This document shows, piece by piece, positions 63,998-64,000 of a DNA stretch of 64,000 bases. This DNA is from an uncultured Verrucomicrobiales bacterium (GTDB lineage Bacteria; Verrucomicrobiota; Verrucomicrobiia; Verrucomicrobiales; DEV007): assembly GCA_937891465.1 (NCBI GenBank), contig CALAHF010000080.1:62001-126000 (forward strand). The letters are read 5' to 3'. Position 1 is the first letter of the stretch. Every line of letters starts with the position of its first letter. The notes under the pieces were generated by a model, which was not told the origin of the DNA, made no database searches, and saw nothing but the letters and a program-made list of their open reading frames with translations. The position numbers and the translations under genes were made by a program.

Positions 63998-64000
63998 TTG

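Overview
The window reads as a chromosomal segment of a free-living bacterium of the PVC superphylum, most probably Verrucomicrobiota (order Verrucomicrobiales). The basis is two DUF1549/DUF1553 'planctomycete cytochrome' proteins with two DUF1501 partners, a secreted type I sulfatase, a PL10-type pectate lyase, a secretin-like gene of the verrucomicrobial kind, a PVC-type membrane-bound dehydrogenase, a Ser/Thr kinase and many lipoproteins. Genes are tightly packed: convergent stop codons overlap or lie a few bases apart and ATGA/GTGA overlaps are frequent. Very few start codons are preceded by a purine-rich Shine-Dalgarno sequence.

Layout. 1-3.2 kb: truncated gluQRS, an alpha/beta hydrolase, tRNA-Val(GAC), a glycosyltransferase-like gene and ssb. 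3.4-7.5 kb: nucleotide operon purD-pyrR-pyrB-pyrC (minus strand). 7.6-15 kb: small membrane protein, Mini-III-like RNase, Hsp33, a cNMP-domain protein, a GYF/PH-like protein, thioesterase, a 616-residue unknown, an M42-like peptidase and an FAD oxidoreductase. 15-24.6 kb: a frameshifted secretin-like gene, sulfatase, pdxJ, a lipoprotein, an esterase, glnD and a PhoD-like phosphatase. 24.6-26.7 kb: decayed remains of what looks like a surface-adhesin secretion locus. 26.7-37.7 kb: superoxide dismutase, PaaK-like ligase, a large Ser/Thr kinase, a Wza-like protein, an SDR, two lipoproteins and an SSS transporter. 37.7-40.9 kb: a 0.5 kb AT-rich gap, then dnaA and dnaN (possible origin region). 41-48.6 kb: frameshifted phosphotransferase, YcxB-like protein, the DUF1501-DUF1501-DUF1553 operon and an L,D-transpeptidase. 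48.7-54 kb: mtnP, polysaccharide deacetylase, PQQ-propeller protein, Smr protein, rpsB and tsf. 54-60.5 kb: a second DUF1553 protein divergent from a 1162-residue discoidin/SGNH/PVC-dehydrogenase/cupredoxin fusion. 60.6-64 kb: a four-gene minus-strand operon (NapH-like ferredoxin, pilin-like protein, PL10 pectate lyase, methyltransferase).

The most distinctive signal is a dispersed short palindromic repeat (unit 54 bp; stem AATAGGGT/ACCCTATT around a loop with TTCRTCGAAC) present at eleven places. Most copies are intergenic. One lies in frame inside the L,D-transpeptidase gene, and one degenerate copy appears to supply the start codon and first residues of the PhoD-like lipoprotein. Three loci carry two units at an exact 54-bp period (18 codons). 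Two loci also carry a second palindromic repeat next to it. This recalls REP/RPE-type mobile palindromes and is the main candidate for an undescribed element. No transposase or RAYT gene is seen in the window.
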